Below are positions 1 to 8,140 of a DNA stretch of 61,238 nucleotides, in pieces. Where the stretch lies: positions 1-61,238 of the forward strand of contig DXYG01000006.1 in assembly GCA_019415925.1 (NCBI GenBank). Direction: 5' to 3'. The stretch's first letter is position 1; each line of letters starts with the position of its first letter. The notes under the pieces are model-generated. The model saw nothing but the letters and a program-made list of their open reading frames with translations. It made no database searches and was not told the origin of the DNA. A program made the translations under genes and the position numbers. The DNA comes from Clostridiales bacterium (lineage in GTDB: Bacteria; Bacillota; Clostridia; Oscillospirales; Acutalibacteraceae).

Positions 1-79
1 TTATAAAATTAAATATATAATGCACAAATTATTATATGAAATCTGTGTTACTGTATAAAATTATTTGGAGGAATTTAAA

Positions 80-706
80 ATGTCAGTCAGCTATATGACG
101 CATCCGCTTATTAAGCATAAGATAACACTGATGCGTGATGAAAAAACATCAACAAAGGAGTTTCGTAACCTCGTTGAGGAGATTGCGATGCTTATGGGAT
201 ATGAGGCTCTGTCAGATTTACAGATGATTGAAACAACGGTTAAAACGCCGATTGAGGAAACAAGACAGCCTGTAATTGCAGGAAAAAAGCTTGCAATTGT
301 TCCCATTTTACGTGCAGGCCTGGGAATGGTCAGCGGTATTCAGGCACTTGTACCGTCTGCAAGAATCGGTCATATCGGTCTTTACCGTGACCCTGAAACT
401 CATGAACCGCATGAATATTACTGCAAGCTTCCCGAGCCGATTGAAGAACGTCAGATTCTCGTTGTTGACCCGATGCTTGCAACGGGCGGTTCGGCAATTG
501 CCGCTGTAGATTTTATCAAACAGCACGGAGGTAAGCGAATAAAGTTTATGTCTATCATTGCCGCACCGGAAGGTGTTAAGGCACTTACAACGGCTCATCC
601 CGACATTCAGCTCTATGTAGGCTGTTTAGACCGCTGCCTGAATGAAAACGCCTATATCTGCCCCGGTCTTGGAGATGCAGGAGACAGAATTTTCGGAACA
701 AAATAA
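80..706 (+). CDS. upp: Uracil phosphoribosyltransferase
   Basis: This cytoplasmic pyrimidine-salvage enzyme converts uracil and PRPP to UMP. The reading frame is open from a TTG at 65, but GGAGG at 67-71 lies inside that extension and is spaced 8 bases from ATG 80. The ATG gives a protein starting MSVSYMTHP and 208 residues, the usual length for Upp. The PRPP-binding loop VDPMLATGGSA is near residues 130-140, and the C-terminal uracil-binding region (YICPGLGDAGDR) is intact. The gene is single, with its own terminator, and is one of only two plus-strand genes here. Identification is by family-wide conservation and is near certain. Confidence 0.96.
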   Translation: MSVSYMTHPLIKHKITLMRDEKTSTKEFRNLVEEIAMLMGYEALSDLQMIETTVKTPIEETRQPVIAGKKLAIVPILRAGLGMVSGIQALVPSARIGHIGLYRDPETHEPHEYYCKLPEPIEERQILVVDPMLATGGSAIAAVDFIKQHGGKRIKFMSIIAAPEGVKALTTAHPDIQLYVGCLDRCLNENAYICPGLGDAGDRIFGTK

Positions 707-723
707 AAATCAAACAGATACTA

Positions 724-770
724 AAAAGCTGTATCAAATCTTATTGGAAATTTGATACAGCTTTATTTTT
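724..770 (+). terminator. Rho-independent terminator after upp
   Basis: A 15-bp perfect stem (725-739 pairing with 750-764) with a 10-base loop is followed by TTTATTTTT. It lies 18 bases after the upp stop codon. Confidence 0.9.
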
Positions 771-945
771 ATAAACGCTCAGTATTTGAGATGAAATGAA
801 TTCTTATAAAATAGAAATACTGTTAAAATGCTGACTAATCGGTCTTGTTAAGTCATTTAATATAATGTATAATTAATTATAAGACATAAGGTGAAACAAA
901 ATATAATAAAATAAGATTTTTAAATTTTTCTGAAATTCTATGATT
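771..945. other. AT-rich intergenic spacer with no recognised gene
   Basis: The 303-base gap between upp and the phosphatase gene holds the upp terminator on the left and the phosphatase promoter on the right. The middle is very AT-rich. No ORF with a ribosome binding site, structured RNA or repeat was recognised in it. Confidence 0.6.
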
Positions 946-974
946 TTGTTTACTTTTATTACATAAGGTATAGT
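946..974 (+). promoter_or_regulatory. Sigma-A-type promoter of the SpoIIE-like gene
   Basis: TTGTTT (946-951) and TATAGT (969-974) are separated by 17 bases. They sit about 35 bases before the ATG at 1010. Prediction from consensus only. Confidence 0.55.
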
Positions 975-1009
975 ATAGTTACTATAAATAAACTTTTTAG
1001 GTGGATAAA

Positions 1010-3484
1010 ATGTTTGTACCAATAATAAAATTAATGATTTCATCCTTTTTGCCGATTATTTTTTCGGTAATATTTTTTCAGGCAGAAAAGAAAACGAGTT
1101 TTAGTAAAATTAAATATTGGCAAAATCAGCTTATAATAGGAGTAGTTTTCGGCTTTCTTGCCGTAATTTCTACACACCTCGGAATGGAAACTGAAGGTGC
1201 AGTAATAAATGTTCGTGACGCTTCCCCTTTGACAGCCGGACTTATCTTCGGTGGTCCTGCGGGCATAATTGCCGGTTTAATCGGCGGAGTTGAAAGATTC
1301 TTTGTTTCGTTCTGGGGAATCGGTCAAAGCACTCAGCTTGCTTGCTCTCTGGCTACTTTATGTGCAGGATTATTTGCAGCTCTGATGAGAAAATTCATCT
1401 TTGACAATAAAATACCGTCTGTATTTTACGGCTTATTAGTCGGAATGACTACTGAAGTATTCCATATGCTTCTTATATACTTTACAAATTTATCAAATGT
1501 TTTTGATGCCTTTGAATATATACAGAATTGTACGCTTTCTATGACATTGTGTAACGGTCTTACGGTAATGCTTTCAATCCTTTCTGTTTCAATTCTTGAC
1601 AATAAGAAACTTAGGAGCAAAAATAAGGTAAAAAAAATAGAATATACATTTCGTTCCAGACTTCTGATATGTGTACTGATTGCTTTTTTGGTTACAAGTG
1701 CTTTTTCGTTTACAGTGGGAAACCACTTATCAATAGCAGACACAGAGTATCTTTTATCATTAAATATATATGACGCTCAAAATTCAATTAAAAATAAGTA
1801 TATAGGGAATGAACATATAGATGAGAGCATCTCAAACCTCGCTTTAGACTGGCACATAGGCGAAACAGGATGTATAATTATAATTGACAAAAACGGAATA
1901 ATCCTCAGTGACAGGAACGGTCATACAGGAGAAAATATAGCAGATAACGATATTGATTTAAATAACTCTTCAATTGCAGAAAAAGAACTTTTCACTGCAA
2001 AAGTACACGGTAAAGACTCTTTTTGTATTTATTCCGATGAAGGTGATTACTGCATTATTGCGTCAATTACAAAAAAAGAAGCTTTATATTCAAGAATAAT
2101 TACTATGTACGTGATTATATTCATTGAAATTATTGTTTTTACTTCTTTATTTATTTTTATATTTTTAATGATAAAAAAAGTTGTTGTAAAGAATATTGAA
2201 AAAATCAATAATTCGCTTGCAAAAATCACTGACGGTGACCTTGACGAAACAGTCAACGTGCGTTCAAATGAAGAGTTTGCCGTTTTATCTGATGATATAA
2301 ATTCAACTGTCGATACGCTGAAACGATATATAAAAGAAGCCGATGAACGCATTGACAAAGAGCTTGAATTTGCAAGGCAGATTCAGCACTCTGCTCTTCC
2401 CTCTGTTTTTCCGCCCTATCCTAACAGAATTGATTTTGACATTTTTGCACAAATGTATACCGCTAAGGAAGTCGGAGGAGATTTCTACGATTTTTATCTG
2501 CTTGGAAAGGACAAGCTTGCTTTTCTTATTGCCGACGTTTCGGGCAAGGGTATTCCTGCTGCAATGTTTATGATGACAGCAAAAACGCTTATCAAAAGCC
2601 TTGTTGAAAGCGGTATTGAACCGTCAGATGCTTTTACAAAGGCAAACAATAAGCTATGTGAAAATAATGAGGCAGGAATGTTTGTTACTGCTTGGCTTGG
2701 AATACTCGACCTTAATACAGGACTGCTAAAATATGTCAACGCCGGACACAATCCTCCGCTTATAAAACGCAACGGAAAATATTTTGAATTTCTTTGTTCA
2801 AAGCCGAATTTTGTCCTTGCAGGAATGGAAAATATAAAATATAAAACCAATGAAATTCAACTTTCACCCGGAGACGAGATTTTTCTCTATACCGACGGTG
2901 TAACAGAGGCAAACGATACTTCTTATGAGTTGTTTGGTGATGACAGACTGCTTGAAAGCCTTAATGAAAATGATTGTCTTGCTGTAGAACAACTTTGCAA
3001 AAAAGTTAAAAGTGATGTTGACAGGTTCGTTGGAAACGCTTTGCAATCTGATGATATCACTATGCTTGCCGTAAAATTAAATTGTCTTTTATCAGATGAT
3101 TCTATTATCGTTTCACCTGATTACAACTCTATGAATCTCGTTTATAATTTCATTGACAAAAAACTCAAAAATCTTGAAATAGATAAATTAATTTCAAGTA
3201 AAATAAAGCTTGTAACTGATGAAATATATTCAAATATCATTAATTACAGCGGTGCAACACGTGCAAAAGTAAGCTTCTGTAAGATGGACAAATCAATTTA
3301 TATTACTTTTTTCGATAACGGAAAGCCTTATAATCCCTTGGAAACAGAAAGTCCAGACCCATCTCTGCCGGCAAAGGATAGAGATGAGGGCGGTCTTGGA
3401 ATTTATATTGTCAAAAAAACTGCGAGCAGAATCAATTATTCAAACAAAAACGGATTCAATATTATGACAATTATTTTTGAATAG
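1010..3484 (+). CDS. Membrane SpoIIE-type phosphatase with 5TMR-LYT sensor and C-terminal anti-sigma-type ATPase domain
   Basis: This multidomain signalling protein has 824 residues. The N-terminal half has several membrane segments and the motif NVRDASPLTAGLIFGG near residues 67-82, typical of the 5TM-5TMR_LYT receptor domain of LytS-like proteins. An extracellular stretch of about 130 residues follows, then a transmembrane helix near residue 370 and a HAMP-like linker. A PP2C/SpoIIE phosphatase domain comes next, with the metal-binding motifs GGDFYDF, ADVSGKG, DGVTEA and SDDIT. The C-terminus is a GHKL ATPase fold of the RsbW/SpoIIAB type (DEIYSNIINYS, DNGKP, GGLGIYIVKK). ATG 1010 is chosen over GTG 1001 because AGGTGG at 999-1004 is spaced for it. 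By family it should act in a partner-switching pathway controlling a sigma factor or another STAS protein. No STAS or sigma gene is adjacent. It is not canonical SpoIIE, which lacks the ATPase domain. Confidence 0.85.
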   Translation: MFVPIIKLMISSFLPIIFSVIFFQAEKKTSFSKIKYWQNQLIIGVVFGFLAVISTHLGMETEGAVINVRDASPLTAGLIFGGPAGIIAGLIGGVERFFVSFWGIGQSTQLACSLATLCAGLFAALMRKFIFDNKIPSVFYGLLVGMTTEVFHMLLIYFTNLSNVFDAFEYIQNCTLSMTLCNGLTVMLSILSVSILDNKKLRSKNKVKKIEYTFRSRLLICVLIAFLVTSAFSFTVGNHLSIADTEYLLSLNIYDAQNSIKNKYIGNEHIDESISNLALDWHIGETGCIIIIDKNGIILSDRNGHTGENIADNDIDLNNSSIAEKELFTAKVHGKDSFCIYSDEGDYCIIASITKKEALYSRIITMYVIIFIEIIVFTSLFIFIFLMIKKVVVKNIEKINNSLAKITDGDLDETVNVRSNEEFAVLSDDINSTVDTLKRYIKEADERIDKELEFARQIQHSALPSVFPPYPNRIDFDIFAQMYTAKEVGGDFYDFYLLGKDKLAFLIADVSGKGIPAAMFMMTAKTLIKSLVESGIEPSDAFTKANNKLCENNEAGMFVTAWLGILDLNTGLLKYVNAGHNPPLIKRNGKYFEFLCSKPNFVLAGMENIKYKTNEIQLSPGDEIFLYTDGVTEANDTSYELFGDDRLLESLNENDCLAVEQLCKKVKSDVDRFVGNALQSDDITMLAVKLNCLLSDDSIIVSPDYNSMNLVYNFIDKKLKNLEIDKLISSKIKLVTDEIYSNIINYSGATRAKVSFCKMDKSIYITFFDNGKPYNPLETESPDPSLPAKDRDEGGLGIYIVKKTASRINYSNKNGFNIMTIIFE

Positions 3485-3593
3485 ACTGTTTCAGAGATGT
3501 GATTTAGAATTGAAGAAAAATACAAAAGCTTTTATTCTCACGGGTACAATCGGTGTTTGACTATAGTCAATAAAGAAAATACTATAATTATAA
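3485..3593. other. Convergent intergenic spacer with a 14-bp palindrome
   Basis: This is the gap between the convergent phosphatase and lysA genes. It contains a perfect 14-bp palindrome, TTGACTATAGTCAA, at 3557-3570. No ORF or RNA gene was recognised. Confidence 0.5.
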
Positions 3594-3627
3594 AAGGACA
3601 AGCTGTTTTGATTTACAGCTTGTCCTT
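3594..3627 (-). terminator. Terminator at the end of the lon-engB-lysA unit
   Basis: A 12-bp stem (3594-3605 pairing with 3616-3627) is followed on the minus strand by TTTTATAATT. On the plus strand no T-run follows, so it mainly ends lysA transcripts, although the stem could also slow the convergent transcript. Confidence 0.8.
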
Positions 3628-3652
3628 AAATTCTGTATGAAATTAAAATGAA

Positions 3653-4951
3653 TTAAATATCGTTTCTCACAAGGTCCTCGTAGCTTTCACGCCTGATAAT
3701 TACACGTGATTTTCCATTATTGACCATTACCATAGCAGGACGAGGAATTCTGTTGTAATTTGAAGCCATTGAGTAGTTATACGCTCCTGTTGAGAGAACT
3801 GCAAGTGTGTCGCCTACCTCAACATTTGCTACCTTTGTATGCTCCTGAATAAGGTCACCGCTTTCACAACACTTTCCTGCAATTGTTACGGTTTCGTCTG
3901 CTTCCTTGTCAGCCTTGCTTGCATTCACAACTGTATAGTCTGACTGATAGAGTGCATAGCGAATGTTATCTGTCATACCGCCGTCGATTGATACATATGT
4001 TCTTGCGTTAGGAATCTCCTTTTTTCCGCCAACGGTGTAAAGTGTGATTCCTGCTTCACCTACAACCGATCTGCCCGGCTCAATGTAGATAAATGGAACA
4101 GGAAGACCGTATTCGGCAGATTTCGCCTTAACGGCAACGGAAACCTTTTCCATATAGTTTTCATAAGGAACTGGCTCGTCCTTGCTTGTATACATAATAC
4201 CAAAGCCGCCGCCAAGGTTAAGCTCAGAAATTGTCACGCCCAGCTCATTTTTGATTTTACCGATGAAGTCCATCATAATCTCAGCGGCTGTTACAAACGG
4301 GTCGATGTCAAAAATCTGCGAGCCAATGTGGCAATGCAGCTCCTTGAGAGAAACATTTTCAAGCTTGATAGCCTCTTTAACTGCCTCAAAGGCCTCTCCT
4401 GTTTCAAGTGCAAAACCGAATTTTGAGTCAATCTGACCTGTTCTGATAAAGTTGTGTGTATGTGCGTCAACACCCGGCTTGATGCGGAAGGAAATGTTTA
4501 CCTTCTCACCCATTTCGCCTGCAATTCTATCAAGAAGCTCAAGCTCGTAAAGATTATCTACAACGAACTTGCCTACCTTTGACTCAATAGCAAACTTAAT
4601 TTCATCTGCTGTTTTGTTGTTGCCGTGAAAATGCACCTTTTCCATCGGAAAGCCTGCCTGCAAAGCCGTATAGATTTCACCGCCCGAGACAACGTCAAGA
4701 CCGATATTCTCTTCCTTTGCAATTCTGCAAAGCTCCTTACAGGAAAGTGCCTTGCTTGCATAAAGCGGCATACCGTTTCCGTCATAGAATTTCTTAAATG
4801 AATTAACATAGGAACGGCAGGTTTCTCTGATTACATTTTCATCAAGTACATAAAGAGGTGTGCCGTATTCCTTTGCAAGCTCTAAAGTATCGCACCCTCC
4901 TATTGTAAGATGTCCCTTTTCGTTCACGTTAAGACAATCGTTTACAAACAT
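3653..4951 (-). CDS. lysA: Diaminopimelate decarboxylase
   Basis: This PLP enzyme of fold type III performs the last step of lysine biosynthesis, meso-diaminopimelate to L-lysine. The protein has 432 residues. The PLP lysine lies in YASKA (Lys67), followed by HCHIGSQI, the glycine loop GGGFGI, EPGRSVVGEAG and the active-site CCESGD motif near residue 357. ATG 4951 follows GGAGG at 4961-4965, placed inside the end of engB. The engB stop is 3 bases upstream, so the two genes are probably translationally coupled. It is the last gene of the lon-engB-lysA unit. Confidence 0.95.
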   Translation of the reverse strand: MFVNDCLNVNEKGHLTIGGCDTLELAKEYGTPLYVLDENVIRETCRSYVNSFKKFYDGNGMPLYASKALSCKELCRIAKEENIGLDVVSGGEIYTALQAGFPMEKVHFHGNNKTADEIKFAIESKVGKFVVDNLYELELLDRIAGEMGEKVNISFRIKPGVDAHTHNFIRTGQIDSKFGFALETGEAFEAVKEAIKLENVSLKELHCHIGSQIFDIDPFVTAAEIMMDFIGKIKNELGVTISELNLGGGFGIMYTSKDEPVPYENYMEKVSVAVKAKSAEYGLPVPFIYIEPGRSVVGEAGITLYTVGGKKEIPNARTYVSIDGGMTDNIRYALYQSDYTVVNASKADKEADETVTIAGKCCESGDLIQEHTKVANVEVGDTLAVLSTGAYNYSMASNYNRIPRPAMVMVNNGKSRVIIRRESYEDLVRNDI

Positions 4952-4954
4952 TGC

Positions 4955-5557
4955 TCATACCTCCGTATTATTAAAATTATTAATAGATTCTTCAATCAGT
5001 TTTCTTATTTCCTCATTTCCAAACCCTGTCTGAGCAGAAAACGGAATTAACGAGATATGTTCAATCGTGCTGAAAATATCCTTATAATACTCCATCTGCT
5101 TTTCAAACTGCGTCTTTTTCAGTTTATCGCTTTTAGTAAGCACCGCCGCAAAATTGAAACCGCCTCTGTAGAGAAAATCAATCATATGCAGGTCATCGTC
5201 AGTAGGCGGATGACGCAAATCAAGAATCTGAATAACAAGCGCACGCTTTCGCTCTTGATTAAAGTACCCCTCAACAAGCTTTGCCCAACGCTCCTTTTCA
5301 GTCTTTGATACCTTGGCATATCCGTATCCGGGTAAGTCAACCATTCTGAATTCACGCAGCTTATAAAAGTTGATTGTAGCCGTTTTTCCCGGTTGTGCAC
5401 TGACTCTTGCGAGAGCCTTGCGCTGAACAAGCTTATTGATAAGAGATGATTTTCCTACGTTTGAATGACCGGAAAATACAATTTCAGGCATATCTGATTT
5501 TGGAAGCTGTTCTACCTTGCCTGCTGCAAATTCAAAGCATACTTCGTTAAAATTCAT
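4955..5557 (-). CDS. engB: Ribosome biogenesis GTPase EngB/YsxC
   Basis: EngB is a small GTPase needed for late assembly of the 50S subunit in Bacillus. It has 200 residues with P-loop GHSNVGKSS near residue 31, switch II DLPGYGYAKVS and the G4 motif TKSD. AGGAG precedes ATG 5557. It lies 14 bases downstream of lon, the usual lon-ysxC arrangement of Firmicutes, and is followed tightly by lysA. Confidence 0.95.
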   Translation of the reverse strand: MNFNEVCFEFAAGKVEQLPKSDMPEIVFSGHSNVGKSSLINKLVQRKALARVSAQPGKTATINFYKLREFRMVDLPGYGYAKVSKTEKERWAKLVEGYFNQERKRALVIQILDLRHPPTDDDLHMIDFLYRGGFNFAAVLTKSDKLKKTQFEKQMEYYKDIFSTIEHISLIPFSAQTGFGNEEIRKLIEESINNFNNTEV

Positions 5558-5571
5558 ACCCTATCTCCTGT

Positions 5572-7977
5572 TTACTGTCTTATTGTTGCAACTCCGCTTT
5601 TATGCTGCGGTGTTATCTTTATATTTTCCCATTCCTTTTCGGAAACTTCAATTGTATCATTGACGGCAAGTGCAATAACATCTTTAAAGCTTTCAACAGG
5701 CACAAAGCGTACTTTTTCCTTTACAACACTGTCAATATCCTGCAAATCAGGCTCATTTTCCTTTGGAATAATTACAGTGTTGATTCCGTGCTTGTAAGCC
5801 GCCATACTCTTTTCTTTCAGGCCGCCTATGGGCAAGACTTTTCCTCTCAGTGTAATTTCACCTGTCATTGCAATATCGTGTCTTACAGGCTTTAATGACA
5901 AAGCTGAATAAATCGCAGTAGCCATCGTGATACCGGCTGAAGGTCCGTCTTTCGGAACAGCGCCCTCGGGAGCGTGAATGTGGATATCCTTGTCCTTGTA
6001 AAAATCAGAATCAATGCCAAGTACATCACAATGACTTCTTATGCAGGTTATTGCAGTTTTTGCAGATTCCTGCATTACGTCACCAAGAGAGCCTGTAAGC
6101 TCAATCTTGCCAGTTCCCGACATTACGGCAACCTCGATTGGAAGAAGCTCACCGCCTACCGATGTCCATGCAAGTCCGTTTACTACACCGATTTCGTCCT
6201 TATCGGTATAATTTTCAGAAAGATACTTTTTATGTCCGAGCATTTCTTCAATTGCTTTTTCATCAATTTTGAAAGTATCTACATTATCTTCAAGCTTTTT
6301 TACGGCACATTTTCTTAAAATTGAAGCAATAAGCCTTTCAAGTGTACGCACTCCGGATTCTCTCGTGTAGAAGTCAATCAGGAAATAAATCCCCTTCTGA
6401 GTAAACTTGACTTCCTTAGCGTTAAAGCCGCACAAATCAAGCTGTTTGGGAATCAGATGCTTTTTAGCAATATTGAACTTTTCTTCCCTTGTGTAGCTAT
6501 TAATTTCGATAAGCTCCATTCTGTCAAGCAAAGGTGCAGGAATAGCAGAAACATCATTTGCCGTTGTTATAAACATAACATTTGACAAATCAAACGGAAT
6601 GTCAATGTAGTGGTCAACAAACTTATTATTCTGCTCGCTGTCAAGCACTTCAAGAAGAGCCGATGTGGGATCTCCCTTATAATCACTTGCAAGCTTGTCA
6701 ATTTCATCAAGGATAAGAACAGGGTTATTTGTTCCTGCCGTCTGCACAGCCGACATAATTCTGCCCGGAATCGAGCCGATATATGTACGCCTGTGGCCTC
6801 GGATTTCAGCCTCATCTCTTACGCCGCCGAGTGCAATTCTCTGGCTTTTTCTGCCGATAGCCTTTGCAATAGACTGTGCAATTGAGGTTTTGCCGACTCC
6901 GGGAGGACCTGCAAAACAGATAATCTGTCCTTTTTGCTTTTCACTGAGCTTTTTTACAGCAAGCTGTTCAATTATTCTGTCCTTGATTTTTTCTAATCCG
7001 TAGTGACTTTTGTCAAGCTCTTTGCGTATTTTTGAAATCACTATCTTATCTTTTGATGAAGTATTCCAAGGTAAATCGAGCACCGTATCAAGATAAGTTC
7101 TGATTACAGAAGCCTCCTGACTGCCGTAAGGCATCTTCATAAGTTTCTGACATTCTTTAAATAGAGCGTCCTGTGACTTTTCTTCAAGATGAAGTTCCTC
7201 AATTTTTGCGGCGTACTCCTCTGCTTCTGCTGAGGGATTATCGTCCTCACCGAGTTCTTCTTCAATAATACGTTTCTGTTCACGCAGAAAATACTCACGC
7301 TGACTTTCATCAATTCTAAGCTTAGCTTTCCTTGTAATATCTTCTTCTATCCTTAAAATGAAATTCTCATTTACAAGGATATCCAAAACTTCTTCAAGAC
7401 GATGAGTTTCAGGGAGAATTTCAAGAATTGACTGCTTTGTATGATAATCGAGAATAAGATTTGACGTGATAAAATCAGCAAGCTCGCCGGGGTATTTGCA
7501 AAGTGCGACCTTAAAGATAATATCGGGAGGCATTTTAGGAGAAACCTCCATATACTTTTCAAATTCCTTCTTGACTGTTCTCATAAGAGCTGAATCACGA
7601 GCGGTCATCTGAAAAGGCTCGTCCTCAACAGGCTTAATTTCAGCCAAAAGGCACTTTTCATCAAAAACAGGTGAAACAATTTTTGCCCTGCACTGACCCT
7701 CAATAACAATTCTCGTTGTATTTTCGGGCTGTTTAAGTACCTGAACTATTTTAGCTATTACTCCGGTACTATATAAATCTATAATTGTAGGCTCATTTTC
7801 TACTGCGTCCCTTTGAGCTGTAAGGAAAATGAGCTGATCCTTTTTCATCGCTTTGTTAATTGCGGCGATACTCTTTTTTCTTCCGACATCAAAGTGTATT
7901 AAAGATTTTGGAAACACAACCAAACCCCGAAGTGGAAGAACGGGTACGATTAAATTTTCATTCATATCAAAATCCAT
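5572..7977 (-). CDS. lon: ATP-dependent protease Lon (LonA type)
   Basis: Lon is a cytoplasmic AAA+ serine protease that degrades misfolded and regulatory proteins. From ATG 7977 the protein has 801 residues: an N-terminal substrate domain (VPVLPLRGLVVFP), coiled coil, AAA+ module with Walker A GPPGVGKTS and Walker B LILDEIDK, then the protease domain. The catalytic serine is in PKDGPSAG and the lysine in GGLKEKSMAA. The frame is open to 8037, but AAAGGA is spaced for ATG 7977 and the family N-terminus begins there. It lies below the clpX terminator, so it needs its own promoter, which I could not place. Two inverted repeats lie upstream. Confidence 0.95.
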   Translation of the reverse strand: MDFDMNENLIVPVLPLRGLVVFPKSLIHFDVGRKKSIAAINKAMKKDQLIFLTAQRDAVENEPTIIDLYSTGVIAKIVQVLKQPENTTRIVIEGQCRAKIVSPVFDEKCLLAEIKPVEDEPFQMTARDSALMRTVKKEFEKYMEVSPKMPPDIIFKVALCKYPGELADFITSNLILDYHTKQSILEILPETHRLEEVLDILVNENFILRIEEDITRKAKLRIDESQREYFLREQKRIIEEELGEDDNPSAEAEEYAAKIEELHLEEKSQDALFKECQKLMKMPYGSQEASVIRTYLDTVLDLPWNTSSKDKIVISKIRKELDKSHYGLEKIKDRIIEQLAVKKLSEKQKGQIICFAGPPGVGKTSIAQSIAKAIGRKSQRIALGGVRDEAEIRGHRRTYIGSIPGRIMSAVQTAGTNNPVLILDEIDKLASDYKGDPTSALLEVLDSEQNNKFVDHYIDIPFDLSNVMFITTANDVSAIPAPLLDRMELIEINSYTREEKFNIAKKHLIPKQLDLCGFNAKEVKFTQKGIYFLIDFYTRESGVRTLERLIASILRKCAVKKLEDNVDTFKIDEKAIEEMLGHKKYLSENYTDKDEIGVVNGLAWTSVGGELLPIEVAVMSGTGKIELTGSLGDVMQESAKTAITCIRSHCDVLGIDSDFYKDKDIHIHAPEGAVPKDGPSAGITMATAIYSALSLKPVRHDIAMTGEITLRGKVLPIGGLKEKSMAAYKHGINTVIIPKENEPDLQDIDSVVKEKVRFVPVESFKDVIALAVNDTIEVSEKEWENIKITPQHKSGVATIRQ

Positions 7978-8029
7978 TTTAATTCCTTTCAGAGTTGTAA
8001 CTCCATAAATAGTCGAGTGCCTCAACACG

Positions 8030-8064
8030 CAATCCAATCAGACGGATTGTTCTTTCAAAACAAT
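8030..8064. promoter_or_regulatory. Two inverted repeats upstream of lon, possible operators
   Basis: CAATCC-N8-GGATTG (8030-8049) and ATTGTT-N7-AACAAT (8046-8064) overlap in the 112-base gap between the clpX terminator and lon. They match neither the CIRCE nor the CtsR consensus as I know them. A regulatory role is inferred only from position and symmetry. Confidence 0.3.
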
Positions 8065-8089
8065 TTTGCCCCACCGTATTGCAACACTT

Positions 8090-8127
8090 ATTAAAAATTA
8101 AAAGCTGTATTGTTTGGCAATACAGCT
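8090..8127 (-). terminator. Terminator after clpX
   Basis: A 10-bp perfect stem (8103-8112 pairing with 8118-8127) is followed on the minus strand by TTTTAATTTTTAA. It separates the tig-clpP-clpX unit from lon. Confidence 0.9.
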
Positions 8128-8140
8128 ATAATTCACATTA

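Noticed and set aside
1..64. Promoter of upp
   Set aside because: The visible sequence is AT-rich with several TATA-like boxes, but no -35/-10 pair with acceptable spacing stands out within the window.
3557..3570. 14-bp palindrome TTGACTATAGTCAA as an operator or attachment site
   Set aside because: It lies between two converging genes with no promoter to control and no mobile element nearby; chance is likely in AT-rich DNA.
8000..8025. CIRCE-like element before lon
   Set aside because: GCACTC and GAGT occur, but the spacer is 11 bases and the outer bases do not match the HrcA operator.
7978..8037. Extended N-terminus of Lon from 8037
   Set aside because: The added 20 residues have no family match, and the ribosome binding site is spaced for ATG 7977.
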